Shown here in pieces: positions 24,061 to 31,009 of a stretch of DNA of 64,000 nt; position 1 is the stretch's first letter; every line of letters starts with the position of its first letter. The notes below the pieces were generated by a model. It saw only the letters and a list, made by a program, of their open reading frames with translations, ran no database searches and was not told the DNA's origin. The DNA is from an uncultured Faecalibacterium sp. GTDB taxonomy: Bacteria > Bacillota > Clostridia > Oscillospirales > Ruminococcaceae. The DNA lies in contig CAKSYT010000001.1 of assembly GCA_934524985.1 (NCBI GenBank), forward strand, positions 186,001 to 250,000. The letters run 5' to 3'. A program made the translations under genes and the position numbers.

Positions 24061-24283
24061 CCCTGCAAGCGCGATTCGATGCAAAACAACCCCCATTCAC
24101 GCAGGGAGAGAGAAATATTTCCCGCCTTTTTGGGCAAAGTGCGCAAAGAAACCCTCTCAGTCACCTGCGGTGACAGCTCCCCCGAAGGGGGAGCTTTTAT
24201 GCACCTTCCGGTAAGTAGAGCAAAACCTCCCCCTCTCGGGGGAGGTGGCATCGCGCAGCGATGACGGAGAGGGTTCGCTTCCC
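24061..24283. repeat. Family B interspersed repeat (MITE-like), with an extra GCAAGCGCGATTCG block
   Basis: The block GCAAGCGCGATTCGATGCAA...CCCATTCACGCAGGG (about 24066-24120) recurs at 38469-38530. It is followed by CCCTCTCAG-TCACCTGCGGTGAC-AGCTCCCCC...GGGGGAGC and CCCCCTCTCGGGGGAGGTGG-CATCGCGCAGCGATG-ACGGAGAGGG. The outer CCCTCTC/GAGAGGG are inverted. The small hairpins after each arm differ between copies but remain palindromic. Confidence 0.75.
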
Positions 24284-24460
24284 CCGCAGTGCCGCGCTTT
24301 CGCAGAAAGCGGCGCTGCATCTGCCGCTCCCCTCCACGACCCCTCCCGTGAAAATGGAATAGCGGAGCGTCCGCAGACGCTCCGCTATTCCGAAATTAAA
24401 AATAATCTTTCCGCTATTTATGCGCAGAGCAACGCGGAGCGCATTTCAAATCGTCCCGCC
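24284..24460. repeat. Family A hairpin repeat, copy 1
   Basis: The order is an invariant hairpin around GCGCTTTCGCAGAAAGC, then CCCCTCCACGACCCCTCCCG, TGAAAA, a 16+4+16-nt hairpin at 24356-24391 (arm GGAATAGCGGAGCGTC, loop CGCA), an A/T stretch with TTCCGCTATTTA, a small hairpin with ATGCGC/GCGCAT arms, and the end AAATCGTCCCGCC. The end overlaps the stop codon of the leftward gene at 24446. Confidence 0.85.
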
Positions 24461-25045
24461 TTGAGTGGTCTCCACCACAAAATCCGCGCTTTCGGCTATG
24501 CCGTACTGCGCAAAATACCCCTCTTCCAGCGGCACCCACCGGGCGGCAAAATCCGCGTAGCGTGCACCCTCCCGCGCCTGTAAGCGCCGGACCTGCTCGG
24601 CCTTGGTGCAGGTCACGAATACCCGCAGCGTCTCGTAGGGGCGCAGCAGCGGGTGGTGGCTGTAGCTGCCCTCTAAGATCACCAGCGGCTGTGCGGGCAG
24701 CTGCGCTGTGGGCAGGTAAGCCCCCTCCCGGCAGCTGTACGCCCGGTAGGCCACAGCCTGCCCTGCATAGGCCGGGCGCAGGGCCTCGTCCCGCAGACGG
24801 GTAAGGTCCATGTTGGCGCAGGGGGTGTGCGCCCAGTCCGGGATGCGCCGGGCGGGCGGCAGATAGAAATCGTCCGTGCGCAGCAGGGTGCAGCCGGGAA
24901 ACTGCGCCGCCAGCGCGCTGGCAAGGGTGGTCTTGCCGCTGCCGCAGCGGCCGTCCAGCGCCAGCACCAGCGGGCGGGTAGGCTTTTGCGCCAGCGCGGC
25001 GCTCAGCAGCGCAGACAGGGTGGACGCGGTGATGGGTGTGGGCAT
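24446..25045 (-). CDS. Uridine-kinase-like P-loop NTPase
   Basis: 199 residues. Walker A ALDGRCGSGKTTLASALA at about 28-45, then TLLRTDDFYLPPARR, the D-x-F-Y motif of uridine/pantothenate-kinase-like enzymes, YRAYSCREG and LVILEGSYSHHPLL with the E-G-x-Y motif. These enzymes phosphorylate nucleosides or similar metabolites in the cytosol; the substrate is not predicted. ATG25045 follows AAGGAGG; an upstream extension lacks support. The last residues GGTI and the TGA come from the inserted family A repeat, so the original C-terminus was altered. Confidence 0.8.
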   Translation of the reverse strand: MPTPITASTLSALLSAALAQKPTRPLVLALDGRCGSGKTTLASALAAQFPGCTLLRTDDFYLPPARRIPDWAHTPCANMDLTRLRDEALRPAYAGQAVAYRAYSCREGAYLPTAQLPAQPLVILEGSYSHHPLLRPYETLRVFVTCTKAEQVRRLQAREGARYADFAARWVPLEEGYFAQYGIAESADFVVETTQGGTI

Positions 25046-25173
25046 GGGGGTGAACCTCCTTGGCAGGGTGCGCCCAAGGGGCAGACCCGAGAATATCCCG
25101 ATTATATCATAATCGCTGCCGGAAGGGTAGCACGGGTGTGGTTTGCTGCAAATAACTTTTTTATCATAAAGGC

Positions 25174-25225
25174 TTGACACAGCCGGTGGTGCTGTGGTAC
25201 ACTACTGGCGTTAGAAACAACTAAC
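25174..25225 (+). promoter_or_regulatory. Promoter with a DtxR-like operator before the DUF3793 gene
   Basis: TTGACA (25174-25179), 18-bp spacer, TACACT (25198-25203), with the inverted repeat GTTAGAAACAACTAAC (25210-25225) at the start site. GTTAG/CTAAC half-sites resemble binding sites of DtxR/IdeR-type metal repressors. A leader of about 140 bases follows and contains another GGTTAG. Confidence 0.6.
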
Positions 25226-25364
25226 CACATGAGACCCCACCGGCAGAGCCCGCAGCCCGGGCGTGCTGCTTCTTTTTTGAGACGCTGGTTAGTTGCATCT
25301 TACTTATAACGGCCCGGCATCCGGGGCACACTGACCCCGACACCGCCGCCAAAGGAGAACCGCT

Positions 25365-25952
25365 ATGGAGCGTGATTTTGAGACCGTAATGATCGAACAA
25401 TGTGCCCCGGTACTGGCGGGGCTGAAACCTGCGGGGCTGTTCCGCTACGAAACGCGCGACCGTGCCGACCTTGCCCGGCGGGTGGCGGGCTGGAACGCCC
25501 AGCTGAACCCCAAGGGCCTGCAGGTGCGGGTGCTGCGGGGGTGCATCGCCACCCGGCAGTATCTGGTGTACGTCTACCGCGCCGCCAAGCTGCAAACCGT
25601 GCTGGCAGATGCCGCCGTGCGGAGCTTTTTAGCCCGGGAGGGCTACCGCCTGCCGGAGAATGCAGCGGACTGCGGTGCACTGCTGGATCAGCTCAGCCTG
25701 CGTCTGTGCTGTGCGGCAGAGGCGGCGGATTTTCCGCATGAGATCGGGGTATTTCTGGGCTATCCGCTGGAGGATGTGGAGGGCTTTATCCGGCACCGGG
25801 GCAAGTGCTTTACCTGCTGCGGGTGCTGGAAGTCCTACGGCGACCCGGCTGCGGCGCAGCAGCACTTTGACCAGCTGGCCAAGTGCACGGCGGTGTATCT
25901 GCGGCTGTTCCACAGCGGCACGCCCATTTTAAAGCTGGCGGTGGCCGCCTGA
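25365..25952 (+). CDS. DUF3793 family protein
   Basis: 195 residues, soluble. Matches what I know of DUF3793: an N-terminal CAPVLAGLKPAGLFRYE segment, the central RGCIATRQYLVYVYRAAKL, FPHEIGVFLGYPLEDVEGFI and the cysteine cluster GKCFTCCGCWKSYGD near 147-160. Family members often lie beside flavodoxin or iron-transport genes in Clostridia, suggesting a role in iron response; no activity is known to me. AAAGGAG precedes ATG25365. The putative iron-type operator upstream and the feo operon downstream support that link. Confidence 0.8.
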   Translation: MERDFETVMIEQCAPVLAGLKPAGLFRYETRDRADLARRVAGWNAQLNPKGLQVRVLRGCIATRQYLVYVYRAAKLQTVLADAAVRSFLAREGYRLPENAADCGALLDQLSLRLCCAAEAADFPHEIGVFLGYPLEDVEGFIRHRGKCFTCCGCWKSYGDPAAAQQHFDQLAKCTAVYLRLFHSGTPILKLAVAA

Positions 25953-26045
25953 AAAATTGCTATTCTCTTTTCAAATACTCTCTTTTATCCTGGCAACTCT
26001 CCTATGCTTCCGACACAGGAGAGAGCGATCCTCCTTTTTACACAT

Positions 26046-26084
26046 GACCGCCCGGCGCAGCTTTGACCCCTGTGCCGGGCGGTC
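26046..26084 (+). terminator. Terminator after the DUF3793 gene
   Basis: GACCGCCCGGC pairs with GCCGGGCGGTC; the 3' side lacks a long T-run. A second small hairpin (CTCTCCT/AGGAGAG) lies just before at 26000-26026. Confidence 0.65.
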
Positions 26085-26090
26085 GTGCGT

Positions 26091-26331
26091 TTGGGAATGC
26101 GCTCCCGCGCGGGGGACGATTTAGAATGTGCTCCCGAGGGGGGACGATTTAAAATGGCCTCCGCTTGCGCTCTGGCCATAATTAGCGGAATTAGATTTTT
26201 TATTCGGGATTCAGAAAAGCCTGCGGGCTTTTCTGAATCCCCTTTTCACGGGAGGGGTCGTGGAGGGAAATGGCAGATGCAGCGCCGCTTTCTGCGAAAG
26301 CGCGGCGCTGCGGGGAGCTTCTGCTTGGCGC
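26091..26331. repeat. Family A hairpin repeat, copy 2 (reverse orientation)
   Basis: Starts with two copies of the GGGGACGATTTA-type end (26121 and 26143 region), then ATGGCCTCCGCTTGCG...GGCCAT, a 36-nt hairpin at 26206-26241 (arm GGGATTCAGAAAAGCC, loop TGCG), TTTTCACGGGAGGGGTCGTG and the invariant GCTTTCTGCGAAAGC hairpin. The doubled end suggests one element inserted into another. Confidence 0.85.
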
Positions 26332-26339
26332 AAGCGGGC

Positions 26340-26550
26340 TGAACCCTCTCAGTCATCGCTGCGCGATGCCAGCTCCCCCGAAGGGGGAGCTTTTTTGCGG
26401 CGGCGGAAAGGTTTCTCATTGCACCTAAAACTTCAGCAACGAGCCTAACGGCTTGGCTCCCCCTTCGGGGGAGCTGGCGCGGGAGCGCCTGAGAGGGTTC
26501 AGCCGTCCCCTTGGGGAAGGTGGCTGCGACCAACGGGAGCAGACGGAAGG
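26340..26550. repeat. Family B repeats before the feo operon
   Basis: CCCTCTCAG-TCATCGCTGCGCGATG-CCAGCTCCCCC...GGGGGAGC and, after a less conserved middle with ACTTCAGCAACGAGCCTAACGG, GCTCCCCC...GGGGGAGC-TGGCGCGGGAGCGCC-TGAGAGGG. The terminal CCCTCTCAG and CTGAGAGGG are inverted repeats. Confidence 0.75.
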
Positions 26551-26602
26551 GGTCATTTCTCTCGTCACCCTGCCCTATAAAACCGCAAAACACCCCCTAA
26601 AA

Positions 26603-26760
26603 ATGTAAACATTGGCTAACTTTACATCAAAAAATAGAGTTAGTTATTGATGATTTCGATAAAAATGCGGGGCGATGCCGGCATAAAATTTGTTTGTTCA
26701 TATAAACTAACTGTAAGATATGAAAAATCTATTGACAAGCTGGGTTAGCAGCGGTAAACT
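26603..26760 (+). promoter_or_regulatory. feo promoter region with GTTAG-type operator half-sites
   Basis: TTGACA (26732-26737), 17-bp spacer, TAAACT (26755-26760). GTTAG or CTAAC half-sites occur at 26616-26620, 26639-26643, 26707-26711 and, between -35 and -10, GGTTAG at 26743-26748, with CTAACC soon after the start. ATGTAAA-N11-TTTACAT (26603-26627) is a further inverted repeat. The layout fits metal-dependent repression of iron uptake. Confidence 0.6.
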
Positions 26761-26831
26761 GTCTACGCTGATAGTTACGGCTGACTAACCACCGCAGCAT
26801 CACATAATTTCTATGGAAGGGGAGCACAGCG

Positions 26832-27047
26832 ATGATGCCTTTGACGATGACAAAAGCAGGCGAGACCGTCACCATCCGCAAGATCAGCGGCAAGGACGAG
26901 GTTCGGCTGCATCTGGCCGAGCTGGGGTTCGTGGTGGGCAGCGAGGTGACCGTGGTCAACGAGATCGCGGGCAATTTGATCGTACAGGTCAAACAGAGCC
27001 GTCTGGCACTGGATAAGACCATGGCAAGCCGCATCATGGTGGCCTGA
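26832..27047 (+). CDS. feoA: FeoA-domain protein 1
   Basis: 71 residues, an SH3-like beta-barrel of the FeoA family, cytosolic accessory of the FeoB ferrous-iron transporter. Recognisable: KAGETVTIRKISGKDEVRLH, the L-x-E-L-G-F motif AELGFVVGSEVTVV and GNLIVQVKQSRLALDKTMAS. AAGGGGAG lies 9 bases before ATG26832. First gene of the feo operon. Confidence 0.92.
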   Translation: MMPLTMTKAGETVTIRKISGKDEVRLHLAELGFVVGSEVTVVNEIAGNLIVQVKQSRLALDKTMASRIMVA

Positions 27048-27098
27048 GCAGCGCCTTCCCGGTGCTGCATGAGATACTGCAAGGGAGGAACGAGTACG

Positions 27099-27320
27099 AT
27101 GAAAACACTGAAAGACGTAAAGGTGGGCGAGAGTGCCACCGTGGCACGGCTGCACGGCGAAGGCCCGGTGAAGCGCCGCATCATGGATATGGGCATCACC
27201 AAGGGGGTGCAGATCTATGTGCGCAAGGTGGCGCCGCTGGGCGACCCCATGGAGCTGACCGTGCGCAACTACGAGCTGAGCGTGCGCAAGGCCGACGCTG
27301 AGATGATCGAAGTGGTCTGA
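27099..27320 (+). CDS. feoA: FeoA-domain protein 2
   Basis: 73 residues, a second FeoA barrel: KVGESATVARLHGEGPVKRR, IMDMGITKGVQIYVRK, VAPLGDPMELTVRNYELSVR. ATG27099 is used (AAGGGAGG 10 bases upstream) rather than 27069. Its RRIMDMGITKG and PLGDPMEL segments follow the common FeoA pattern more closely than copy 1. It precedes feoB by 29 bases. Two divergent FeoA proteins could form a heteromeric regulatory cap on FeoB. Confidence 0.92.
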   Translation: MKTLKDVKVGESATVARLHGEGPVKRRIMDMGITKGVQIYVRKVAPLGDPMELTVRNYELSVRKADAEMIEVV

Positions 27321-27349
27321 TAAGACCAAAGGGAGGAAAGGTATCCGCA

Positions 27350-29524
27350 ATGAGCATTAAAATTGCACTGGCCGGCAACCCGAACTGCGGCAAAACGACC
27401 CTGTTCAACAACCTGACCGGCTCCAACCAGTATGTGGGCAACTGGCCCGGCGTTACTGTGGAAAAAAAGGAAGGCAAACTCAAGGGCGATAAGGACGTGA
27501 TCATTCAGGATCTGCCCGGCATCTACTCGCTGTCCCCCTACACGCTGGAGGAAGTTGTCTCCCGTAACTACCTTGTGAAGGAGAAGCCCGACGCCATCCT
27601 GAACATCATCGACGGCACCAACATCGAGCGTAACCTCTACCTGACCACCCAGCTCATCGAGCTGGGCATCCCGGTGGTCATGGCTGTGAACATGATCGAT
27701 CTGGTGCGCAAGAACGGCGACACCATCGACCTGAAGAAGCTGAGCGCAGAGCTGGGCTGTCAGGCCGTGGAGATCAGCGCCCTGAAGGGCGAGGGCACCG
27801 AGGCAGCCGCAAAGGCTGCGGTGGCCGCCGCCAAGGCCGCCAAGACCGGCGAGCTGCCCCATGTGTTCACCGGCAGTGTGGAGCACGCCATTGCCCACAT
27901 CGAGGAGAGCATTCAGGGCAAGGTAGAGCCCCGCTTTCTGCGCTGGTACGCCGTCAAGCTGTTCGAGCGTGACGAGAAGGTGCTGGAGGAGCTCAAGCTG
28001 GAAAAGGCACTGGTGGACCACATCGACGAGCACATTCAGGACTGCGAGAAGGAGATGGACGATGACGCCGAGAGCATCATCACCAACCAGCGCTACGCCT
28101 ACATCAACACCGTGGTGCACAAGGCAGTCAAGAAGAAGGCCCGCAAGGACAACCTGACCGTCTCCGATAAGATCGACCAGATCGTCACCAACCGCGTGCT
28201 GGCACTGCCCATCTTTGCAGTGATCATGTGCGTGGTGTATTACATCGCTGTTTCCAGTCTGGGCGGCATCGTGACCGACTGGACCAACGACACCCTGTTC
28301 GGTACATGGATCCAGCCCGGCGTGCAGACCCTGCTGGAAAACGCCGGTGCAGCCGACTGGGTGGTCTCGCTGGTCGTGGACGGCATCATCGGCGGTCTGG
28401 CAGCGCCCATCGGCTTTGCCCCGCAGATGGCTATCGTGTTCTTCTTCCTGTCCATCCTGGAGGACTGCGGCTACATGGCCCGTGTTGCCTTTATCATGGA
28501 CCGTCTGTTCCGCCGCTTTGGCCTGTCCGGTAAGAGCTTCATCCCCTTCCTTATCTCCTCCGGCTGCGGCGTGCCCGGCATCATGGCCACCCGTACCATT
28601 GAGAACGAGAAGGACCGCCGCATGACCATGATCACCACCACCCTGATCCCCTGCGGCGCAAAGCTGCCGGTCATCGCCCTGATCGCAGGCTTCCTGCTGG
28701 GCGGTGCATGGTGGATGGCACCTGTGATGTACTTTGCAGGCATTGCACTGGTGGTCATCTCCTGCATCATCATGAAAAAGAGCAAGGCCTTTGCAGGTGA
28801 CCCCGCTCCCTTCGTTATGGAGCTGCCCGCTTACCATATCCCCTCTGCCAAGGGCGTTCTGCTCCATGTGTGGGAGCGTGTGTGGGCCTTCCTGAAGAAG
28901 GCCGGTACCATCCTGTTCCTGTGCTGCGCCGTCATGTGGTTCCTTGCAAACTTCGGCATTGCAGATGGTGTGTTCGGCCTTGTGGAAACTGAGGACAGCT
29001 TGCTTGCCGTCATCGGCGGCGTTCTGGCTCCCATCTTTGCTCCTCTGGGCTTTGGCACCTGGCAGGCTGTGGCCTCTTCTCTGTCCGGCTTCGTGGCAAA
29101 GGAAGGCATCGTGAGCACCATGGGTGTTCTGGCCGGTCTGGGCGAGGTGGAAGAGTACCTCACCGATATGCACGCTGCCTTTGCACAGTTCTTCCCCTCC
29201 AGCATTGCAGCCGTTTCCTTCATGGTGTTCAACTGCTTCGATTCCCCCTGCCTTGCAGCCATCTCCACAATGGCGCGTGAGATCGGCGGCGGCAAGAAGC
29301 TGGCCTACGCTCTGCTGTACCAGAACATTCAGGCATGGCTGGTGGCTCTGATGGTCTACCAGCTGGGCGGTCTGATCACCGGCGAAGTTGCCTTCAACGC
29401 CTTCACCGTGGTTGCCGTCATCGTACTGGTGGGCTACCTGTACGCTCTGTTCCGCCCGGATCAGAACGCAAAGCACGCACAGGCTGAGCGCGAAGCCGGC
29501 CGCAGCGTCGGACAGAAAGCATAA
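27350..29524 (+). CDS. feoB: Ferrous iron transporter FeoB
   Basis: 724 residues. The N-terminal G domain shows G1 GNPNCGKTTLFN, G2 around NWPGVTVEKKEG, G3 DLPGIYSLSPY and G4 NMIDL, followed by a helical GDI-like domain (about 170-260) and a membrane domain with about eight to ten helices, including the gate motifs SGCGVPGIMATR and the late FNCFDSPCLAAI. It moves Fe(II) into the cell, driven or gated by GTP. A ribosome site AAAGGGAGG precedes ATG27350. Encoded in feoA-feoA-feoB-two small membrane proteins. Confidence 0.97.
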   Translation: MSIKIALAGNPNCGKTTLFNNLTGSNQYVGNWPGVTVEKKEGKLKGDKDVIIQDLPGIYSLSPYTLEEVVSRNYLVKEKPDAILNIIDGTNIERNLYLTTQLIELGIPVVMAVNMIDLVRKNGDTIDLKKLSAELGCQAVEISALKGEGTEAAAKAAVAAAKAAKTGELPHVFTGSVEHAIAHIEESIQGKVEPRFLRWYAVKLFERDEKVLEELKLEKALVDHIDEHIQDCEKEMDDDAESIITNQRYAYINTVVHKAVKKKARKDNLTVSDKIDQIVTNRVLALPIFAVIMCVVYYIAVSSLGGIVTDWTNDTLFGTWIQPGVQTLLENAGAADWVVSLVVDGIIGGLAAPIGFAPQMAIVFFFLSILEDCGYMARVAFIMDRLFRRFGLSGKSFIPFLISSGCGVPGIMATRTIENEKDRRMTMITTTLIPCGAKLPVIALIAGFLLGGAWWMAPVMYFAGIALVVISCIIMKKSKAFAGDPAPFVMELPAYHIPSAKGVLLHVWERVWAFLKKAGTILFLCCAVMWFLANFGIADGVFGLVETEDSLLAVIGGVLAPIFAPLGFGTWQAVASSLSGFVAKEGIVSTMGVLAGLGEVEEYLTDMHAAFAQFFPSSIAAVSFMVFNCFDSPCLAAISTMAREIGGGKKLAYALLYQNIQAWLVALMVYQLGGLITGEVAFNAFTVVAVIVLVGYLYALFRPDQNAKHAQAEREAGRSVGQKA

Positions 29525-29530
29525 CGCTTT

Positions 29531-29638
29531 ATGACCACAAATCTAACCCTCGGAACGACCGATATCATCGTGCTGGCGGTTCTGGCAGTGCTTGCCGTAG
29601 TCGCCGTGCGCGTGGTGATGGGATTCTTCCGACACTGA
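29531..29638 (+). CDS. 35-residue single-pass membrane peptide of the feo operon
   Basis: MTTNLTLGTTD, a transmembrane helix IIVLAVLAVLAVVAVRVV, then MGFFRH. ATG29531 starts 6 bases after the feoB stop; no strong ribosome site is seen, so translation is probably coupled. The size and position match short Feo-linked membrane peptides, but it is below the usual annotation limit. A role stabilising FeoB is a guess. Confidence 0.55.
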   Translation: MTTNLTLGTTDIIVLAVLAVLAVVAVRVVMGFFRH

Positions 29639-29660
29639 ATCAAACAAAAAGGAGTGGCGC

Positions 29661-29849
29661 ATGATGACCGCATGGTTGATGGCAAATTTGGTAAATATCG
29701 TAGTAGTGGGCATCGTCCTGCTCCTGCTGGTGCTGGACGGACGCTCGATCTGGAAAAACCTCAAGCGGGGCGGCAGCTGCTGTGACTGCGGCTGCTCCGG
29801 CAATTGCAGCTGCTGCGGCGGCTGTGCACACAGCACCGTAAAGCAATAA
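29661..29849 (+). CDS. FeoB-associated Cys-rich membrane protein
   Basis: 62 residues. One transmembrane helix (LVNIVVVGIVLLLLVLDGRS) followed by a basic stretch and a cysteine-dense tail, GGSCCDCGCSGNCSCCGGC, with nine Cys in 19 residues. This is the FeoB-associated Cys-rich family, thought to help Fe(II) handling next to FeoB on the cytosolic face. AAAAAGGAG precedes ATG29661. Last gene before the feo terminator. Confidence 0.9.
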   Translation: MMTAWLMANLVNIVVVGIVLLLLVLDGRSIWKNLKRGGSCCDCGCSGNCSCCGGCAHSTVKQ

Positions 29850-29863
29850 AAAGTAACCGCAAG

Positions 29864-29900
29864 GAGCGCGGGCTGAAACTCTCGGCTCGCGCTCTTTTTT
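29864..29900 (+). terminator. feo operon terminator
   Basis: GAGCGCG with CGCGCTC plus inner GGCTG/CGGCT pairing, then TTTTTT. Confidence 0.92.
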
Positions 29901-29968
29901 AAGCAAAATAAAGTTAGCTTATGATAACACCGGGCAAGCCCCGGCGCGTAAAAAGGAGAGTGACCGGT

Positions 29969-30367
29969 ATGCAGCTGACCGCAGCGCATCTGCGCTATCT
30001 GCTGGCCATCTACGAGGTAAGCCGCACCCATCTGGACATCAGCTCCCGCAGCATTGCGGAAAAGCTGGGGGTGACAAAACCCTCGGTGGTGCGCATTTTG
30101 AACCTGCTCATGGAGCAGGGCATGATCGTAAAGGAGTACTACGGTAAAATTTACCTGACCGACCGCGGCATCTGGGTGGCAAAGCGGGTGCAGCAGGAAC
30201 TGGACGCCATTCTGGCGCACTTCCCGCCGGTGAGCGGGGAGCTGACAAGCGAGGAGCAGTGGAACGCCGCCCTTGCCATGACCAGCGCCTTGCCCCAGCG
30301 CCTTTTCACCGCCGACTATGAGCGGATGGTGGAGGATGAGACTTGCGCCGCAGGCGGGACGATTTGA
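29969..30367 (+). CDS. DtxR-family metal-dependent regulator (short form)
   Basis: 132 residues. N-terminal winged helix of the DtxR/MntR/IdeR type: HLRYLLAIYEVSRTHLDISS, RSIAEKLGVTKPSVVRILNL, LMEQGMIVKEYYGKIYLTDR, GIWVAKRVQQELD. The C-terminal part is shorter than in full MntR (about 140 residues) and the last GGTI plus stop derive from an inserted family A repeat end, so part of the metal-binding/dimer domain may be replaced. ATG29969 follows AAAAAGGAG. It lies after the feo terminator with a GTTAG just upstream (29911-29915), and is the natural candidate to bind the GTTAG sites at DUF3793 and feo. Confidence 0.85.
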   Translation: MQLTAAHLRYLLAIYEVSRTHLDISSRSIAEKLGVTKPSVVRILNLLMEQGMIVKEYYGKIYLTDRGIWVAKRVQQELDAILAHFPPVSGELTSEEQWNAALAMTSALPQRLFTADYERMVEDETCAAGGTI

Positions 30368-30596
30368 AATGCGCTCCCACGCAGGGGAAGTTCTGCTAGC
30401 CGAGGGATGTTCTCTTTTGACACCAAAAGAGAACCAGAAAAGTGCCAGCGATTTCGACGCGCTGGAGCCACGAAAAAGGGGCTGCTCGCCCCTTTTAACC
30501 CCAAAGAAGTGGGCTACACCGGAAAAAACTGAAGATTCACGCCTGTTCGGCGTGAAGATCTTTTAACCGTTTTTTCCGGCTCCGCCGATTTGAAGC
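30352..30596. repeat. Family C multi-hairpin element, copy 1
   Basis: Begins with GGCGGGACGATTT and GGGGAAGTTCTGCTAGCCG, then successive hairpins: GGTTCTCTTTTG/CAAAAGAGAACC-like (30408-30434), CCAGCG...CGCTGG, AAAAGGGGC...GCCCCTTTT, the conserved CCAAAGAAG, and an outer CCGGAAAAAA/TTTTTTCCGG stem enclosing TTCACGCC...GGCGTGAA and TTTTAACCG. The order of parts matches copies at 38590 and 43470 although most stems have a different sequence. Confidence 0.65.
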
Positions 30597-30972
30597 CCCT
30601 CAGTCTCGCTACGCTCGACAGCTCCCCCAAGGGGGAGCGGGCACGCCCGGAAGCTTTGCGGTTTAGCTGGAAACTGTACCGTCACCGCAGAAGCCTTCAC
30701 CCGGTCGGGGGAAGGTGGCGCGTTAGCGCCGGATGAGGGCGCAGACTGGCAGTGCTTTCCCGCAGCGCCGCGCTTTCGCAGAAAGCGGCGCTGCACCTGC
30801 CATTTCCCTCCACGACCCCTCCCGTGAAATAGCGTTTGGAGCGGCCCGCAGGCCGCGACAAACGCGAAATAAAAATAATTATTCCGCTGAATATGTGCAG
30901 AGCGCAGCGGAGCACATTCTAAATCGTCCTACCCCCCGCGAAGCGGAAGCACATTCTAAATCGTCCCACTGC
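30597..30972. repeat. Family B and A repeats before the ABC exporter
   Basis: CCCCTCAG-TCTCGCTACGCTCGA-CAGCTCCCCCAAGGGGGAGC is followed by a GAAGCCTTCACCCGG...GGGGGAAGGTGG type unit and then family A: the invariant GCTTTCGCAGAAAGC hairpin, CCCCTCCCGTG, a hairpin at 30832-30865 (arm GCGTTTGGAGCGGCC, loop CGCA), and two AAATCGTCC ends (30919 and 30958 region). No gene. Confidence 0.8.
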
Positions 30973-31009
30973 CCGGCGGGGCAGACAAGACCAAAAAGGA
31001 GAAACACCC

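Noticed and set aside
25180..25364. Riboswitch in the DUF3793 leader
   Set aside because: The leader has a GC-rich hairpin but no conserved core of a known class that I can recognise.
27269..29476. Reverse-strand open frame of 735 codons
   Set aside because: Antisense of feoB; composition (His/Gln/Gly) typical of shadow frames.
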